Below the pieces are notes generated by a model. That model was not told the DNA's origin, ran no database searches, and worked only from the letters and a program-made list of their open reading frames with translations. Below are positions 51,067 through 60,010 of a DNA stretch of 64,000 nucleotides, piece by piece. The stretch is from Nisaea nitritireducens (GTDB lineage Bacteria > Pseudomonadota > Alphaproteobacteria > Thalassobaculales > Thalassobaculaceae), in the NCBI RefSeq assembly GCF_014904795.1, contig NZ_JACZFS010000017.1, forward strand, positions 1 through 64,000. The letters are read 5' to 3'. The position numbers were made by a program, and so were the translations under genes. Numbering within the stretch: the stretch's first letter is position 1; each line of letters opens with the position of its first letter.

Positions 51067-51091
51067 CCGTCGGGCGTCCTTTCAGTCAGAT

Positions 51092-52471
51092 TTACTTTTT
51101 CTCGGATTTGCGGCCATTGCCGGCTTTATTGGCAGCCTTCCGGGCTGCCCGGACCTCACGGAAGCGCTTCGCGGCACCCTCGCCGACCGTCCGCTCGCCA
51201 CGCACGACCACGATATCGTCCGGATTTACATCGTCGCCGATAATGCTGCCGGCCCCGACAAGCGCGCCGTCCCCGATACTGACGGGCGCCACCAGCGAGG
51301 AATTAGAGCCAATGAAGGCACCGGCGCCGATCTCGGTTCGGTGCTTCTCGTAGCCGTCGTAATTGCAGGTGATTGTCCCGGCGCCGATATTCGCTCCGGC
51401 GCCGACACTGGCATCTCCGATATAGCTCAGGTGATTGGCCTTGGCCCCGTCGCCGAAGGTGGCGTTCTTCACCTCGACGAAATTGCCGATATGCGCCCCG
51501 GCTCCGAGATCGGCGCCCGGCCGCAACCGCGCATAGGGACCGACCCGCGCACCATCCGCGACCCTGGCTCCTTCGAGGTGGGAAAAGCTCTTGATCTCGA
51601 CGCCTTCGCCAATAGTCACGCCCGGCCCGAACACGCAATGCGGCTGCACTACGCTGTCCCGGCCGATCTTGGTGTCGTAGCTGAGAAACACTGTCTCCGG
51701 CGCAACGAGAGTGACGCCCGCCTCCATCAGACGAAGCCGCAGCCGCTCCTGCATGCGCGCCTCGGCGGCGGCGAGCCCGGCTCGAGAATCAACGCCCATG
51801 GTCTCTACCGGATCGACCCAGACGACAGCGCCCCGGCGGCCTTCTTCCAGGGCGAATTCCAGCAGGTCGAAGAGATAGAACTCGCCCTGCGCATTATGCG
51901 GCTCCAACTTGCCGAGCCAGTCGGCGAGCCGGGCCCCGTCGACGGCCAGCGCGCCGCCGTTGCAGAGCCTGATCGACTGCTCATCTTCCGTCAGATCCGG
52001 CGCCTCAATGATCCTCAGCAGGTTCCCCGCATCATCCTGCACCAGCCGCGCATACCGCCCCGGATTGTCGCTTTCGAAGCCAAGCACGACAAAGGCCGCG
52101 CCGTCCGGTCCATCCGTTGCAGCGACCATCCGCGCGAGCGTGTCCTCGCTCAGCATTGGGGTATCGCCGAACAGCACCAGCACCGTGCCGGTACACCCCT
52201 CCAGCTCGCCGAGAGCTGCCCGCACCGCGTCCCCCGTCCCGCGAGGCGGATGCTGGATTGCCGTCGGGATCGGCGCGATGCTTTCCGCCACCGCCTCCTG
52301 GCCCGGCGCCAGCACCACAACCCGGCGTTCCGGCGAAAGCGTTTCCGAAGCAGCCAGCACGTGATGCAGCATCGGCCGTCCGGCAACCCGGTGCAGGACC
52401 TTCGGCAGGTCCGATTTCATCCTTGTTCCCTTGCCCGCGGCAAGAATGACAACAGCGACGGGAGCGTTCAT
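51092..52471 (-). CDS. glmU: Bifunctional GlcNAc-1-P uridyltransferase/GlcN-1-P acetyltransferase
   Basis: 459 residues. The N-terminal pyrophosphorylase domain starts VVILAAGKGTRMKSDLPK. The C-terminal half is a left-handed beta helix of hexapeptide repeats (for example KNATFGDGAKANHLSYIGD and GSNSSLVAPVSIGDGALVGAG). It supplies UDP-N-acetylglucosamine for peptidoglycan and lipopolysaccharide. It heads the glmU-glmS unit. Confidence 0.97.
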   Translation of the reverse strand: MNAPVAVVILAAGKGTRMKSDLPKVLHRVAGRPMLHHVLAASETLSPERRVVVLAPGQEAVAESIAPIPTAIQHPPRGTGDAVRAALGELEGCTGTVLVLFGDTPMLSEDTLARMVAATDGPDGAAFVVLGFESDNPGRYARLVQDDAGNLLRIIEAPDLTEDEQSIRLCNGGALAVDGARLADWLGKLEPHNAQGEFYLFDLLEFALEEGRRGAVVWVDPVETMGVDSRAGLAAAEARMQERLRLRLMEAGVTLVAPETVFLSYDTKIGRDSVVQPHCVFGPGVTIGEGVEIKSFSHLEGARVADGARVGPYARLRPGADLGAGAHIGNFVEVKNATFGDGAKANHLSYIGDASVGAGANIGAGTITCNYDGYEKHRTEIGAGAFIGSNSSLVAPVSIGDGALVGAGSIIGDDVNPDDIVVVRGERTVGEGAAKRFREVRAARKAANKAGNGRKSEKK

Positions 52472-52701
52472 GAACAGCTAGTTTCCAAGAGGATCCAACA
52501 CGGTATACGACTGGGCAAAAGTGCCACAGGGCCTTGCGCCGGGACAGTCACGTTTTCTTACTCTTCACAACAACTTGCTGTCAGGCTCCGGCGCGACCGC
52601 GTATCTGGTATATAGAGCCGCCAAATTCGACACAATAACGGCATCCCACCCGTGCTATAGGCAGCATTCCAGTCAACAGAACGGCCCCGGCGAGTCTCAC
52701 A

Positions 52702-53370
52702 ATGCGCACCCTTTCCCACATCGTTTTCGATCTGGACGGCACCCTGATCGATTCCGTGCCCGACCTGCATGCCGCGGGCAACATGCTGCTGGAAGAGATG
52801 AGCCTCGCCCCGATCGACCTCGCAACCGCACGCAGCTTCGTCGGCGACGGCGCCCGGGTCTATATCAAGCGCTCCCTCGACGCCCGTGGCCAGACACCGG
52901 ACGACGCAACCCTGACGGCGGCGACAGAACGCTTCATCGCTTTCTATGAGGAGCATGCAAGCGACCGGACTGTCCCCTACCCGGACGTGCCGGAGACGCT
53001 GGCCGCGCTGAAAGACGCGGGCTTCCGTCTCGGCATCTGCACCAACAAGCCGGAGCGGGCGACCCACAAGGTGCTGGCCCTGCTCGGCCTCGATCACCTG
53101 TTCGACGCCATTGTCGGCGGCGACACCCTGCCCGTGCGCAAACCGGACCCGGCCCACCCCGCCGCCGTGCTGGAACGTCTGGGCGCCGCGCCGGAGACGG
53201 CCTGCATGGTCGGCGATAACGAGCATGACGCCCATTCTGCCAAGGGCGCCGGTATGCCCTTCATCCTGATGCGCTACGGCTATGCCCGCACCCCACTGGA
53301 GGAAATCCCCGCCGCCGCCCGGCTCGACCATTTCCGCGATTTGCCGAAAACCATCGCATCGCTCGCTTGA
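52702..53370 (+). CDS. gph: Phosphoglycolate phosphatase, HAD family
   Basis: 222 residues. HAD motif I DLDGTLIDS, with nucleophile Asp and the following acid/base Asp; motif II ICTNKPE; motif III Lys and motif IV MVGDNEHD. The cap domain lies between motif I and II. It removes phosphate from 2-phosphoglycolate arising from DNA repair or oxygenation reactions. Divergent from glmU. Confidence 0.9.
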   Translation: MRTLSHIVFDLDGTLIDSVPDLHAAGNMLLEEMSLAPIDLATARSFVGDGARVYIKRSLDARGQTPDDATLTAATERFIAFYEEHASDRTVPYPDVPETLAALKDAGFRLGICTNKPERATHKVLALLGLDHLFDAIVGGDTLPVRKPDPAHPAAVLERLGAAPETACMVGDNEHDAHSAKGAGMPFILMRYGYARTPLEEIPAAARLDHFRDLPKTIASLA

Positions 53371-53413
53371 CAGCACAAAGCGCGCCCCTTAAGAGAGCGG
53401 TCCGTCAAGCGAC

Positions 53414-53488
53414 GGGCGCGTAGCTCAGCGGGAGAGCACTGCCTTCACACGGCAGGGGTCACAGGTTCAATCCCTGTCGCGCCCACCA
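53414..53488 (+). tRNA. tRNA-Val (anticodon CAC)
   Basis: A 75-nt cloverleaf with encoded CCA. Acceptor GGGCGCG pairs fully with CGCGCCC; anticodon stem CTGCC/GGCAG encloses TTCACAC, giving CAC, which reads GTG valine codons. The T arm ACAGG-TTCAATC-CCTGT is regular. Confidence 0.96.
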
Positions 53489-53558
53489 TTCTCAAAGTCC
53501 GGATTATCGTCCCGCACCCTAGCGATATCGCTTCGGCAATCCCTCAGCAGGTCCCCAC

Positions 53559-54335
53559 TCAGCTGTAGTCCAGCCGCTCACTGTGGCGAATGAACGGGCT
53601 GTGAGACGGTGCGGAGGCTTTGATCCGGCCATCCTCGCCCCAATCCGACATGGTGTTGAACGGCATTTCCGCTTCGTTCTCGATGTTTTGCAGGCGCCTT
53701 ACATAATCGTCCTGCGCCTTTTGCAGCCGCTCTTCGTGATCCTCTGGCCGCGCATTGAAAGCCCCTGACGTCACGCCATAGGTCACCTGCGGCTCAAGCG
53801 CGGAAAAGCCGACATAGGTGAGCGAGAAATTGATCGGCCAGAGCTGCAGGCCGATCTCACCGCACCGGCCATCGAAGGCATAAGCGTCCCGGCTTGGCGC
53901 CACGGTCAACGAAAGCATCGCCTTTTTCCCGAAGAACCGTCCGTTCTCTATCTTTCGCTGACTGGAATAGACGTCGCCGTACACAAACACACGGTCGAAC
54001 CATCCCTTCAGGATGGCCGGCGGCATGTGCCACCACATCGGATATTGCAGGATCACCAGATCCGACTGGTCCAGCAGATCGAGTTCATGACGCACTTCCG
54101 GCGGGAGGGTTTTATTGTCAGATGCATGGCGCTGTTCGGCCTGGGCATCGAAACGCCCGGCATCGGAAACGTCCTGATAATGCGCCGCTCGCTCGCACGG
54201 ATCGAAGCCCATCGCATAGAGATCGGTCGTGGTGACCTGCCATCCCCTTTCCTGCAGAGTGTCCCGCGCCAGTGCCGCCATATGCGCGTTGAAGGATTTC
54301 GGCTCGGGATGCGCGAGTACGATATGTGCTTTCAT
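53559..54335 (-). CDS. NAD(P)H dehydrogenase (quinone)-like flavodoxin-fold protein
   Basis: 258 residues. Starts MKAHIVLAHPEPKSFNAHM with the FMN/FAD phosphate-binding loop of the NQO/MdaB family, and has LVILQYPMWWHMPPAILKGWFDRVF, a hallmark segment. The C-terminal tail is longer than in MdaB. It likely reduces quinones or drug-like electrophiles by two electrons in the cytosol. Substrate unknown. Confidence 0.85.
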   Translation of the reverse strand: MKAHIVLAHPEPKSFNAHMAALARDTLQERGWQVTTTDLYAMGFDPCERAAHYQDVSDAGRFDAQAEQRHASDNKTLPPEVRHELDLLDQSDLVILQYPMWWHMPPAILKGWFDRVFVYGDVYSSQRKIENGRFFGKKAMLSLTVAPSRDAYAFDGRCGEIGLQLWPINFSLTYVGFSALEPQVTYGVTSGAFNARPEDHEERLQKAQDDYVRRLQNIENEAEMPFNTMSDWGEDGRIKASAPSHSPFIRHSERLDYS

Positions 54336-54651
54336 TTTCAGACCCTTACTTCAATTGATCCCGACGAACGGGGAGCATCGTTCACAATCGTCCAAGACCG
54401 AAATCCCGTCATTGATCGAGGCGGTAGAGCCGCCCGGGGTGATACTGGTCCGGATACCGGCCCGGAGCCGAGGCCGTTTTCATAGTGCGGCAATCGGGGG
54501 CCGCTCTCCCTTCGGATTACTGACCGATCGCAAGAACAGTCCGGCCAAATTCGCGATTCCCGCGCGGATTTTCCGGTTCATACTTCCCTTCAAACAAGAA
54601 ACGCGCGCCGGTCGGCTCAAGTCTTCCGGCGAAATTGTGGGAGGACTACCG

Positions 54652-55575
54652 ATGCTGGATGCGGAGGATATCGCGTTCTATCGCGAGAACGGCTACCTGA
54701 TGGTCGAGAATGCGGTGAGTCCCGAACAGCTCGCCAGGCTGCGGGAAATCACCTACGGGCTGATCGAGAAATCCCGCGCCGTCAGCGAAAGTGACGATGT
54801 ATTCGACCTCGACGAGGGGCACTCGGCGGCACAGCCGCGCCTCACCCGTATCAAGCTGCCGCACAAGCAGGATTCCTACTATTGGAACGTGCTGAAAGAC
54901 TCCCGCATGACAGAGGTTCTAACCGCCCTGCTCGGCCCCGACACTATGATCCAGACCAGCAAGCTCAACACCAAGGCGCCGGGCGGCGGCGCGGCTGTCG
55001 AATGGCATCAGGACTGGGCCTTCTATCCGCACTCGAACGACGACATGCTGGCCTTCGGGCTGATGCTGGAGGATGTCAACGAGGCGAACGGGCCGCTGCA
55101 GGTGATCCCGGGCACGCATAAAGGCCCGGTGCTCTCCCACCATTCCGCCGAGAGCGGAGTGTTCTGCGGGGCTGTTGATCCAGAGGACCCGCTGTTCGAC
55201 CACGAGAAAGCCGTGACGCTCACCGGCAAGGCGGGGTCGATGACCGTGCATCACGTCCGCACGTTGCACGGCTCGGCGCCGAACCTTTCCGATCGCAACC
55301 GGCTGATCCTGTTCTACGAATGCCGAGCCGCCGATGCCTGGCCGCTGGTCGGCTCGGCCAGCTACGGGAAGCTTGCATCCGGCGGCGGGCAGGTACTCTG
55401 GGACCATTTCGCGGACAGCGTGATCACCGGCAGCATCACCGCCGAGCCGCGCGCCGCAGCGGTGCCGATGCGGCTTCCGCTGCCGCCCGCCCCGGACGCG
55501 GGATCGATCTTCAAGACCCAGAAATCCGGCGGCGCCCGCAGCGCGTTCACCGCCCGCGAGAAAGTTGGAGCGTGA
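54652..55575 (+). CDS. Phytanoyl-CoA dioxygenase family protein 1
   Basis: 307 residues from MLDAEDIAFYRENGY; GGGAGGA lies upstream. Fe(II) facial triad: His119 and Asp121 in EWHQDWAF and His206 in RTLHGSAPN; Arg216 in SDRNR would bind 2-oxoglutarate. It would hydroxylate a small substrate using 2-oxoglutarate and oxygen. A second family member follows after 7 bp, so the pair may act in sequence or as a complex. Earlier in-frame codons to 54229 run through the gap and were not used. Confidence 0.88.
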   Translation: MLDAEDIAFYRENGYLMVENAVSPEQLARLREITYGLIEKSRAVSESDDVFDLDEGHSAAQPRLTRIKLPHKQDSYYWNVLKDSRMTEVLTALLGPDTMIQTSKLNTKAPGGGAAVEWHQDWAFYPHSNDDMLAFGLMLEDVNEANGPLQVIPGTHKGPVLSHHSAESGVFCGAVDPEDPLFDHEKAVTLTGKAGSMTVHHVRTLHGSAPNLSDRNRLILFYECRAADAWPLVGSASYGKLASGGGQVLWDHFADSVITGSITAEPRAAAVPMRLPLPPAPDAGSIFKTQKSGGARSAFTAREKVGA

Positions 55576-55582
55576 GAGCAGA

Positions 55583-56383
55583 ATGAAAGAAGCATTCGAA
55601 CGCGACGGTTTCGTCTGCCCGATCACCGTGATGCCGGTGGAGGACGCGGCGCACTATCGCAAACAACTGGAAAAGGCCGAGGCCCAGCATGGCGCCGACA
55701 AGACCTTCCGAAAGATCCTCAGGCGCTATCCGAACCTCGCCCTGCCCTTCGTCGACGAGATTACAAGGCGCCCGGAAATCACCGACGTCATCGCGGAGAT
55801 CCTGGGCCCGGACCTGCTGGTGCTCGACGCGCCCTTCTTCATCAAGGACGCGAATACCAGGAGCTTCGTCTCCTGGCATCAGGACCTGCATTACTGGGGC
55901 CTGGAGACCGAGGAAGAGGTCACCGCCTGGGTTGCCTTGTCGCCGGCGACGAAGGAAAGCGGCTGCATGCGGTTCGTGGCCGGCTCGCAGGACCGGCAGG
56001 TCGATCACAGCGACACGTTCGCCGAGGACAATCTGCTGACGCGCGGTCAGGAAGTCGCGGTGAAGGTGGACGAACGGGACGCAACCGAGGCGGAGCTGAT
56101 GCCCGGCCAGATGTCGATCCATCACGGCCGCGTCTTCCACGCCTCCCATCCGAACAGGACCGACGACCGCCGCATCGGCCTCGCCATCCGCTACATCCCG
56201 GCCCATGCCCGGCAGACCGAAGGCGGCAACATGGCCGCGATGCTGGTGCGGGGCGAGGACCGGCACGAAAACTTCCGGCCCTGCCGCCCACCGGCGGGCC
56301 TGATGACCGCGCCGGATCTGGCGCACTGGACCGAAATCGCGGGCGCGCGCAACGCGGTGATGCTGGACGGCAAGCAGGGCTGA
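55583..56383 (+). CDS. Phytanoyl-CoA dioxygenase family protein 2
   Basis: 266 residues from MKEAFERDGF. Triad His99 and Asp101 in SWHQDLHYWG and His186 in RVFHASHPN, with Arg197 in TDDRRIG as 2-oxoglutarate anchor. The DLHYWG form of the motif is typical of environmental PhyH proteins acting on small osmolyte-like or secondary-metabolite substrates. Only low overall similarity to the first copy is apparent, so this is not a recent duplication. Confidence 0.88.
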   Translation: MKEAFERDGFVCPITVMPVEDAAHYRKQLEKAEAQHGADKTFRKILRRYPNLALPFVDEITRRPEITDVIAEILGPDLLVLDAPFFIKDANTRSFVSWHQDLHYWGLETEEEVTAWVALSPATKESGCMRFVAGSQDRQVDHSDTFAEDNLLTRGQEVAVKVDERDATEAELMPGQMSIHHGRVFHASHPNRTDDRRIGLAIRYIPAHARQTEGGNMAAMLVRGEDRHENFRPCRPPAGLMTAPDLAHWTEIAGARNAVMLDGKQG

Positions 56384-56431
56384 GCCGCAAAACCGGTGGC
56401 TTAACGCCTTCCGTTATCGACGCGGCGTCTC

Positions 56432-56752
56432 TCAGTTTTCCTCAAGATGCGCCGAGATCCGCGCCTGCACGTCCTGCGGCTGGGCATTGACCGCCTCTGC
56501 AAGCCGGTTCAGCTCACGGCGCAGGCCGTGCACCTGATCGAGCAGCGGCAGAACGACATCAAGGGCTTCATCGTCCAGTGCCAGATCGGTACGGAATTCA
56601 ACAATCAGCCGCAGACGGGCCACGTCGATTTCCTGGAACACATATCCGTCGCTGCCGCGCACCGGCGCAAGCCAGCCGCGCTCGATCCAGACATGCAACG
56701 TCTCGCGCCGAAGCTCGGAAAACAGGCCGAGGATTTCTGCTTCTTCCCGCAT
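56432..56752 (-). CDS. cbpM: Chaperone modulatory protein CbpM
   Basis: 106 residues. A MerR-like helical protein with the pattern TLHVWIERGWLAP, DGYVFQEIDVARLRLI and LDLPLLDQVHGLRRELN-type helix. CbpM binds the J domain of CbpA and blocks its co-chaperone activity and DNA binding. It follows cbpA by 3 bp. Confidence 0.9.
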   Translation of the reverse strand: MREEAEILGLFSELRRETLHVWIERGWLAPVRGSDGYVFQEIDVARLRLIVEFRTDLALDDEALDVVLPLLDQVHGLRRELNRLAEAVNAQPQDVQARISAHLEEN

Positions 56753-56755
56753 GAC

Positions 56756-57691
56756 TCAGCCCTCCTTTTCCGTGCGCGGATCGTAGGAATGGGTCTTCGC
56801 CCACTCCTCAAGGAAACTCTTCAGCTCCGCGTCCGGCTCTTTCGGCAATTGCACCCGCAGCGTCACCACCTGATCGCCTGCCGAACGACCGCCCGAGGCA
56901 GGCACGCCCTTGCCGCGCAGCCGCAGGGTATCCCCGCTGTTGGAGCCTGCCGGAACACTCATGGTCACGGCGCCCGTCACGGTCGGCACCCGGACCTTGG
57001 CGCCGAGAACCGCTTCATGCAGGCCGATGGGAAGGTCGGTATGGATATTGTTGCCATGGCGGCGAAAGCCGGGATGCGCCGCGACGTGAACCTCGACATA
57101 GGCATCACCGGCCGGACCACCGCCATGTCCCGGCATGCCCTGACCGCGCAGCCTGAGAATCTGGCCCTCGTGCAATCCGGCCGGAATAGAAAGATCCAGC
57201 ACCTTGCCGTTCGGCATGGTGACACGCTTTTTCGCGCCGTTGATCGCTTCGAGAAAAGGCACTTCTATCGAATAGCGGACATCGCCGCCGCGCATCCGGA
57301 ATTCGGCGCCATCCGCACCCCGAGCGCCCGCCTGGCCTCCACCCCGCGCATGGGCGCGGAACAGATCCGAGAAGACATCGCTGATATCCTCATACCCCGC
57401 GCTCGACTGGTAGGGATGCTCCCCGCCTGCCCCGGCATAGTCGCGGTAATAATGCTGCCGGGTCTCGTTCCCTTCAGCATCGATGGCGCCGGCATCGTAC
57501 TGCTTCCGCTTTTCCGGATCGGACAGCAGGTTGTTGGCGGCCTGAAGCTTCTTGAAGGTCTCCTCCGCGGCCTTGTCGCCGGGGTTGAGGTCCGGATGGT
57601 ACTTCTTCGCCAGCTTCCGGTAGGCCTTCTTGATGTCATCGCTGGACGCATCCTTGGAGACGCCCAGCACCTCGTATAGCTCGTCCGCCAC
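56756..57691 (-). CDS. cbpA: Curved DNA-binding protein CbpA (DnaJ-class co-chaperone)
   Basis: 311 residues. N-terminal J domain with the HPD triad in [10 protein letters not shown], a short G/F-like linker (about 75-110), then two C-terminal beta-sandwich domains ([31 protein letters not shown]). It lacks the zinc-finger domain of DnaJ, which fits CbpA. It stimulates DnaK and binds curved DNA. Confidence 0.93.
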   Translation of the reverse strand: MADELYEVLGVSKDASSDDIKKAYRKLAKKYHPDLNPGDKAAEETFKKLQAANNLLSDPEKRKQYDAGAIDAEGNETRQHYYRDYAGAGGEHPYQSSAGYEDISDVFSDLFRAHARGGGQAGARGADGAEFRMRGGDVRYSIEVPFLEAINGAKKRVTMPNGKVLDLSIPAGLHEGQILRLRGQGMPGHGGGPAGDAYVEVHVAAHPGFRRHGNNIHTDLPIGLHEAVLGAKVRVPTVTGAVTMSVPAGSNSGDTLRLRGKGVPASGGRSAGDQVVTLRVQLPKEPDAELKSFLEEWAKTHSYDPRTEKEG

Positions 57692-57733
57692 GGTGGCACT
57701 CTTTCTCTGCGGTTACGCAACTGGAGTTAGAAA

Positions 57734-57814
57734 GACACGATACTTCATTCAAGGAGGTCCGCAATGTGGCGGTGGCCTCCGTGATTTTTAGCCGCAGCAA
57801 TGCAGTATCGTGTC
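57734..57814. repeat. Long interrupted palindrome between cbpA and lysR
   Basis: Perfect 11-bp arms GACACGATACT (57734-57744) and AGTATCGTGTC (57804-57814) enclose a second, inner pair GGAGG (57753-57757) and CCTCC (57776-57780), with CCGC/GCGG inside that. It could be a small mobile palindrome, a structured leader, or two operator half sites. Confidence 0.6.
57764..57784 (+). other. Possible six-codon leader ORF (MWRWPP)
   Basis: An ideal Shine-Dalgarno AAGGAGGT (57751-57758) sits six bases before ATG. The codons read Met-Trp-Arg-Trp-Pro-Pro and then TGA at 57782. Two tryptophan and two proline codons in six would be unusual by chance. It lies inside the palindrome 90 bp ahead of lysR. No attenuator stem with T run was seen after it, so function is speculative. 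Confidence 0.3.
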
Positions 57815-57846
57815 GCTTTTAGCCCCAGTGCTTAAGCGCTATTATC

Positions 57847-57861
57847 GCGATCTAATTATTA
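57847..57861 (+). promoter_or_regulatory. Candidate LysR-type operator, copy upstream of lysR
   Basis: GCGATCTAATTATTA just ahead of the lysR start (57875). Its reverse complement matches 14 of 15 bases at 61151-61165, upstream of the hydrolase-P460 operon, in the same orientation relative to the gene it precedes. Confidence 0.5.
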
Positions 57862-57874
57862 GTCGAGCTAATTA

Positions 57875-58771
57875 ATGGCGAACGAAAACTTCAATGATTT
57901 GGCTGCATTTGCCGCCGTCGCTAAGGAACGGAGTTTCACGCGTGCTGCGGCGAAGCTCGGAGTGTCTCAATCCGCCCTGAGCCAGACGATCCGGGCGCTG
58001 GAGGAGCGGATCGGCCTGCGTCTATTGACCCGGACGACGCGAAGTGTGGCCTCTACGGAAGCTGGCGAACGCCTTTTACGTACTGTCGCGCCAAGGTTCG
58101 AGGATATCGAAGCGGAACTCGCTGCATTGAGCGAATTGCGCGACAAACCGGCTGGAACCGTCCGCATCACCGCCGGGGAACATCCGGCAATCTCGGTCCT
58201 GCAACCCGCTCTGAAAAGGTTCCTGCCGGACCATCCCGATATCAATGTCGAAATCATCGTCGATTACGGCCTCACCGACATCGTCGCCGAGGGATACGAC
58301 GCCGGGGTCCGGCTGGGTGAGCAGTTGGCCAAGGATATGATCGCCGTGCGCATCGGCCCGCAGATGCGGATGGCGGTCGTCGGGTCGCCCGATTATTTCG
58401 AGCGGCATCCACCGCCGCAGGCACCGCAGGATCTGACCGCCCATAAATGCATCAACATGCGGCTTCCGACCTATGGCGGGCTGTTTCCCTGGGGCCTTGA
58501 GAATGGTGGCCGCGAGGTGAAGGTGCGCGGCGAAGGTCAGCTTGTATTCAACAATCTCGCCATGCGGCTACACTCGGCTCTGGACGGGCTCGGGCTCGCC
58601 TACATGCCGGAAGACCAGGTTCTCCCCCATATTTTGGACGGGCGGCTGATCCGGGTTCTGGAGGATTGGTGCCCCTGTTTTCCCGGATACCATCTCTACT
58701 ATCCGAGCCGCCGGCATTCATCGCCGGCCCTGAGCATGCTGGTAGACGCGCTACGCTACCGCGGAAGCTGA
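57875..58771 (+). CDS. LysR-family transcriptional regulator
   Basis: 298 residues. N-terminal winged helix-turn-helix: FAAVAKERSFTRAAAKLGVSQSALSQTIRALEERIGLRLLTRTTRS in two helices at about 10-56. The substrate-binding domain from about 90 has GTVRITAGEHP and YDAGVRLGEQLAKDMIAVRIG, typical of the group that often regulates oxidoreductases. It lies opposite to, and overlaps by 21 bp at its 3' end, the terminal gene of the operon it probably controls. Confidence 0.92.
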   Translation: MANENFNDLAAFAAVAKERSFTRAAAKLGVSQSALSQTIRALEERIGLRLLTRTTRSVASTEAGERLLRTVAPRFEDIEAELAALSELRDKPAGTVRITAGEHPAISVLQPALKRFLPDHPDINVEIIVDYGLTDIVAEGYDAGVRLGEQLAKDMIAVRIGPQMRMAVVGSPDYFERHPPPQAPQDLTAHKCINMRLPTYGGLFPWGLENGGREVKVRGEGQLVFNNLAMRLHSALDGLGLAYMPEDQVLPHILDGRLIRVLEDWCPCFPGYHLYYPSRRHSSPALSMLVDALRYRGS

Positions 58772-59449
58772 CCTCATGCGACGCGTGCGACGCTGGATCC
58801 ACCCCATAATATAGTAAGTCAGCACGACATAGAGCCCGGCGGCCGCGATACAGTGGACGAAAAATCCAGCGACCGAGGCCTCGAAATTCCACCAGTCGAG
58901 AGTCATCCGCATCATAAGCTTGGTGCCGAGGCCAAGCTCGAACGAACTCCATACGCCATGGATCGCGATCACAGCGGCGACGGTCCGGAGCACGGCGGTA
59001 CGGGCGGCGTGTGGGCGCGAGATCCCGAAAAGAGTACCGGCCACCCCCATAAGCAGGGGCCATCGCAGCCCCAGATGGACCGCTACCAGCACCAGCCCCC
59101 AATAGGCAGCGAGTGTATGGATTTGCCTCACGGTGAAGCCGCCAAAAGGCGACATGAACCCGGACAAGGCGTCGGAGATCAGCACGCTGCTACCGAGCAG
59201 CACGAGCATCGTCGCAAGCAGTGCCGCGGTAGCCAGAATGTTGACCAGACCGCGCGGCTGGCGACGCGCCCTCGATATCGTGCCGTACCAGCGTCGATTT
59301 AAGACGTTATGCGTAATGACAAGCAGGAACATCGCTGTTCCCGCCAGTTCATGCGCGGCGTTACCGAGCCACCAATAGGAGAAGCAGAACAGCAGGAGGG
59401 CCGCCGTAACGAGATCGAACAGCAGACGCGTGTGAAAAAAGGAGATCAT
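58751..59449 (-). CDS. DUF4405-like membrane protein, possible cytochrome b
   Basis: 232 residues with about six membrane segments. Paired histidines lie in hydrophobic helices: FLVITHNVLNRRWYG, QIHTLAAYWGLVLVAVHLGLRW, and AIHGVWSSF, FFVHCIAAAG, which could bind heme b. The end overlaps lysR in convergent orientation. It follows the P460 gene by 15 bp and may pass electrons between that cytochrome and the quinone pool (inference). Confidence 0.7.
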   Translation of the reverse strand: MISFFHTRLLFDLVTAALLLFCFSYWWLGNAAHELAGTAMFLLVITHNVLNRRWYGTISRARRQPRGLVNILATAALLATMLVLLGSSVLISDALSGFMSPFGGFTVRQIHTLAAYWGLVLVAVHLGLRWPLLMGVAGTLFGISRPHAARTAVLRTVAAVIAIHGVWSSFELGLGTKLMMRMTLDWWNFEASVAGFFVHCIAAAGLYVVLTYYIMGWIQRRTRRMRSASAVA

Positions 59450-59464
59450 CAGCAGCCCTATCGC

Positions 59465-59950
59465 TTACTCGACGGGCGAGCCGTCGAACCGGGGAATGCG
59501 GTAGCCGGTGAAGAGGTACTCGCTGTCTTCCTGGCTGCTGTGGCAGGATTGGCAGCGGGCGGTGTTCTCGTCCATGTTGATTGACCTGTCCGGCCAGAAC
59601 CACTGGAACTGCCAGTCACCGGTGCGGCGGCGTTCCTCATACTCGGCCCCGTACCCTTTGCCCTTTTCCATGACAAAGTACCGGTAGACCTCCTCATCCC
59701 GGTAATCGACCAGGACGAAATGCGTGCCGGAAGGGATAGGCTGGCCATTCCGGACCGCGTCTATCGCCTCGCGCGTGGTCATGATGTGTTCCGTCACTTC
59801 ACCACGTCTGACGGTGGTGTAGTGCACCAGTTCATCAAGATTCTCAGGGAACATGACGCGGTTCGGCTCCGCCCGGACTGGCGTTCCGGCAAACAGGGCG
59901 CCAGCGGCGAACAGGGACGCAAGAGAAAGCCGGACAACAAGCTTCATCAT
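59465..59950 (-). CDS. Cytochrome P460-family periplasmic protein
   Basis: 161 residues with a signal peptide (1-27, ending PVRAE). A single heme-c site CQSCH is at 133-137 near the C-terminus, as in P460 and cytochrome c'-beta. Lys96 and Lys98 lie in the region where P460 has its lysine-heme cross-link. P460 proteins oxidise hydroxylamine or bind NO. Whether the cross-link forms here cannot be seen. The start may be 59950 or 59947. Confidence 0.82.
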   Translation of the reverse strand: MMKLVVRLSLASLFAAGALFAGTPVRAEPNRVMFPENLDELVHYTTVRRGEVTEHIMTTREAIDAVRNGQPIPSGTHFVLVDYRDEEVYRYFVMEKGKGYGAEYEERRRTGDWQFQWFWPDRSINMDENTARCQSCHSSQEDSEYLFTGYRIPRFDGSPVE

Positions 59951-60010
59951 TGATGACCTCGTTTGGTTATGTGGATCGAAACGGACTTTCGGAGCCGCCA
60001 ATTTGGCGGA

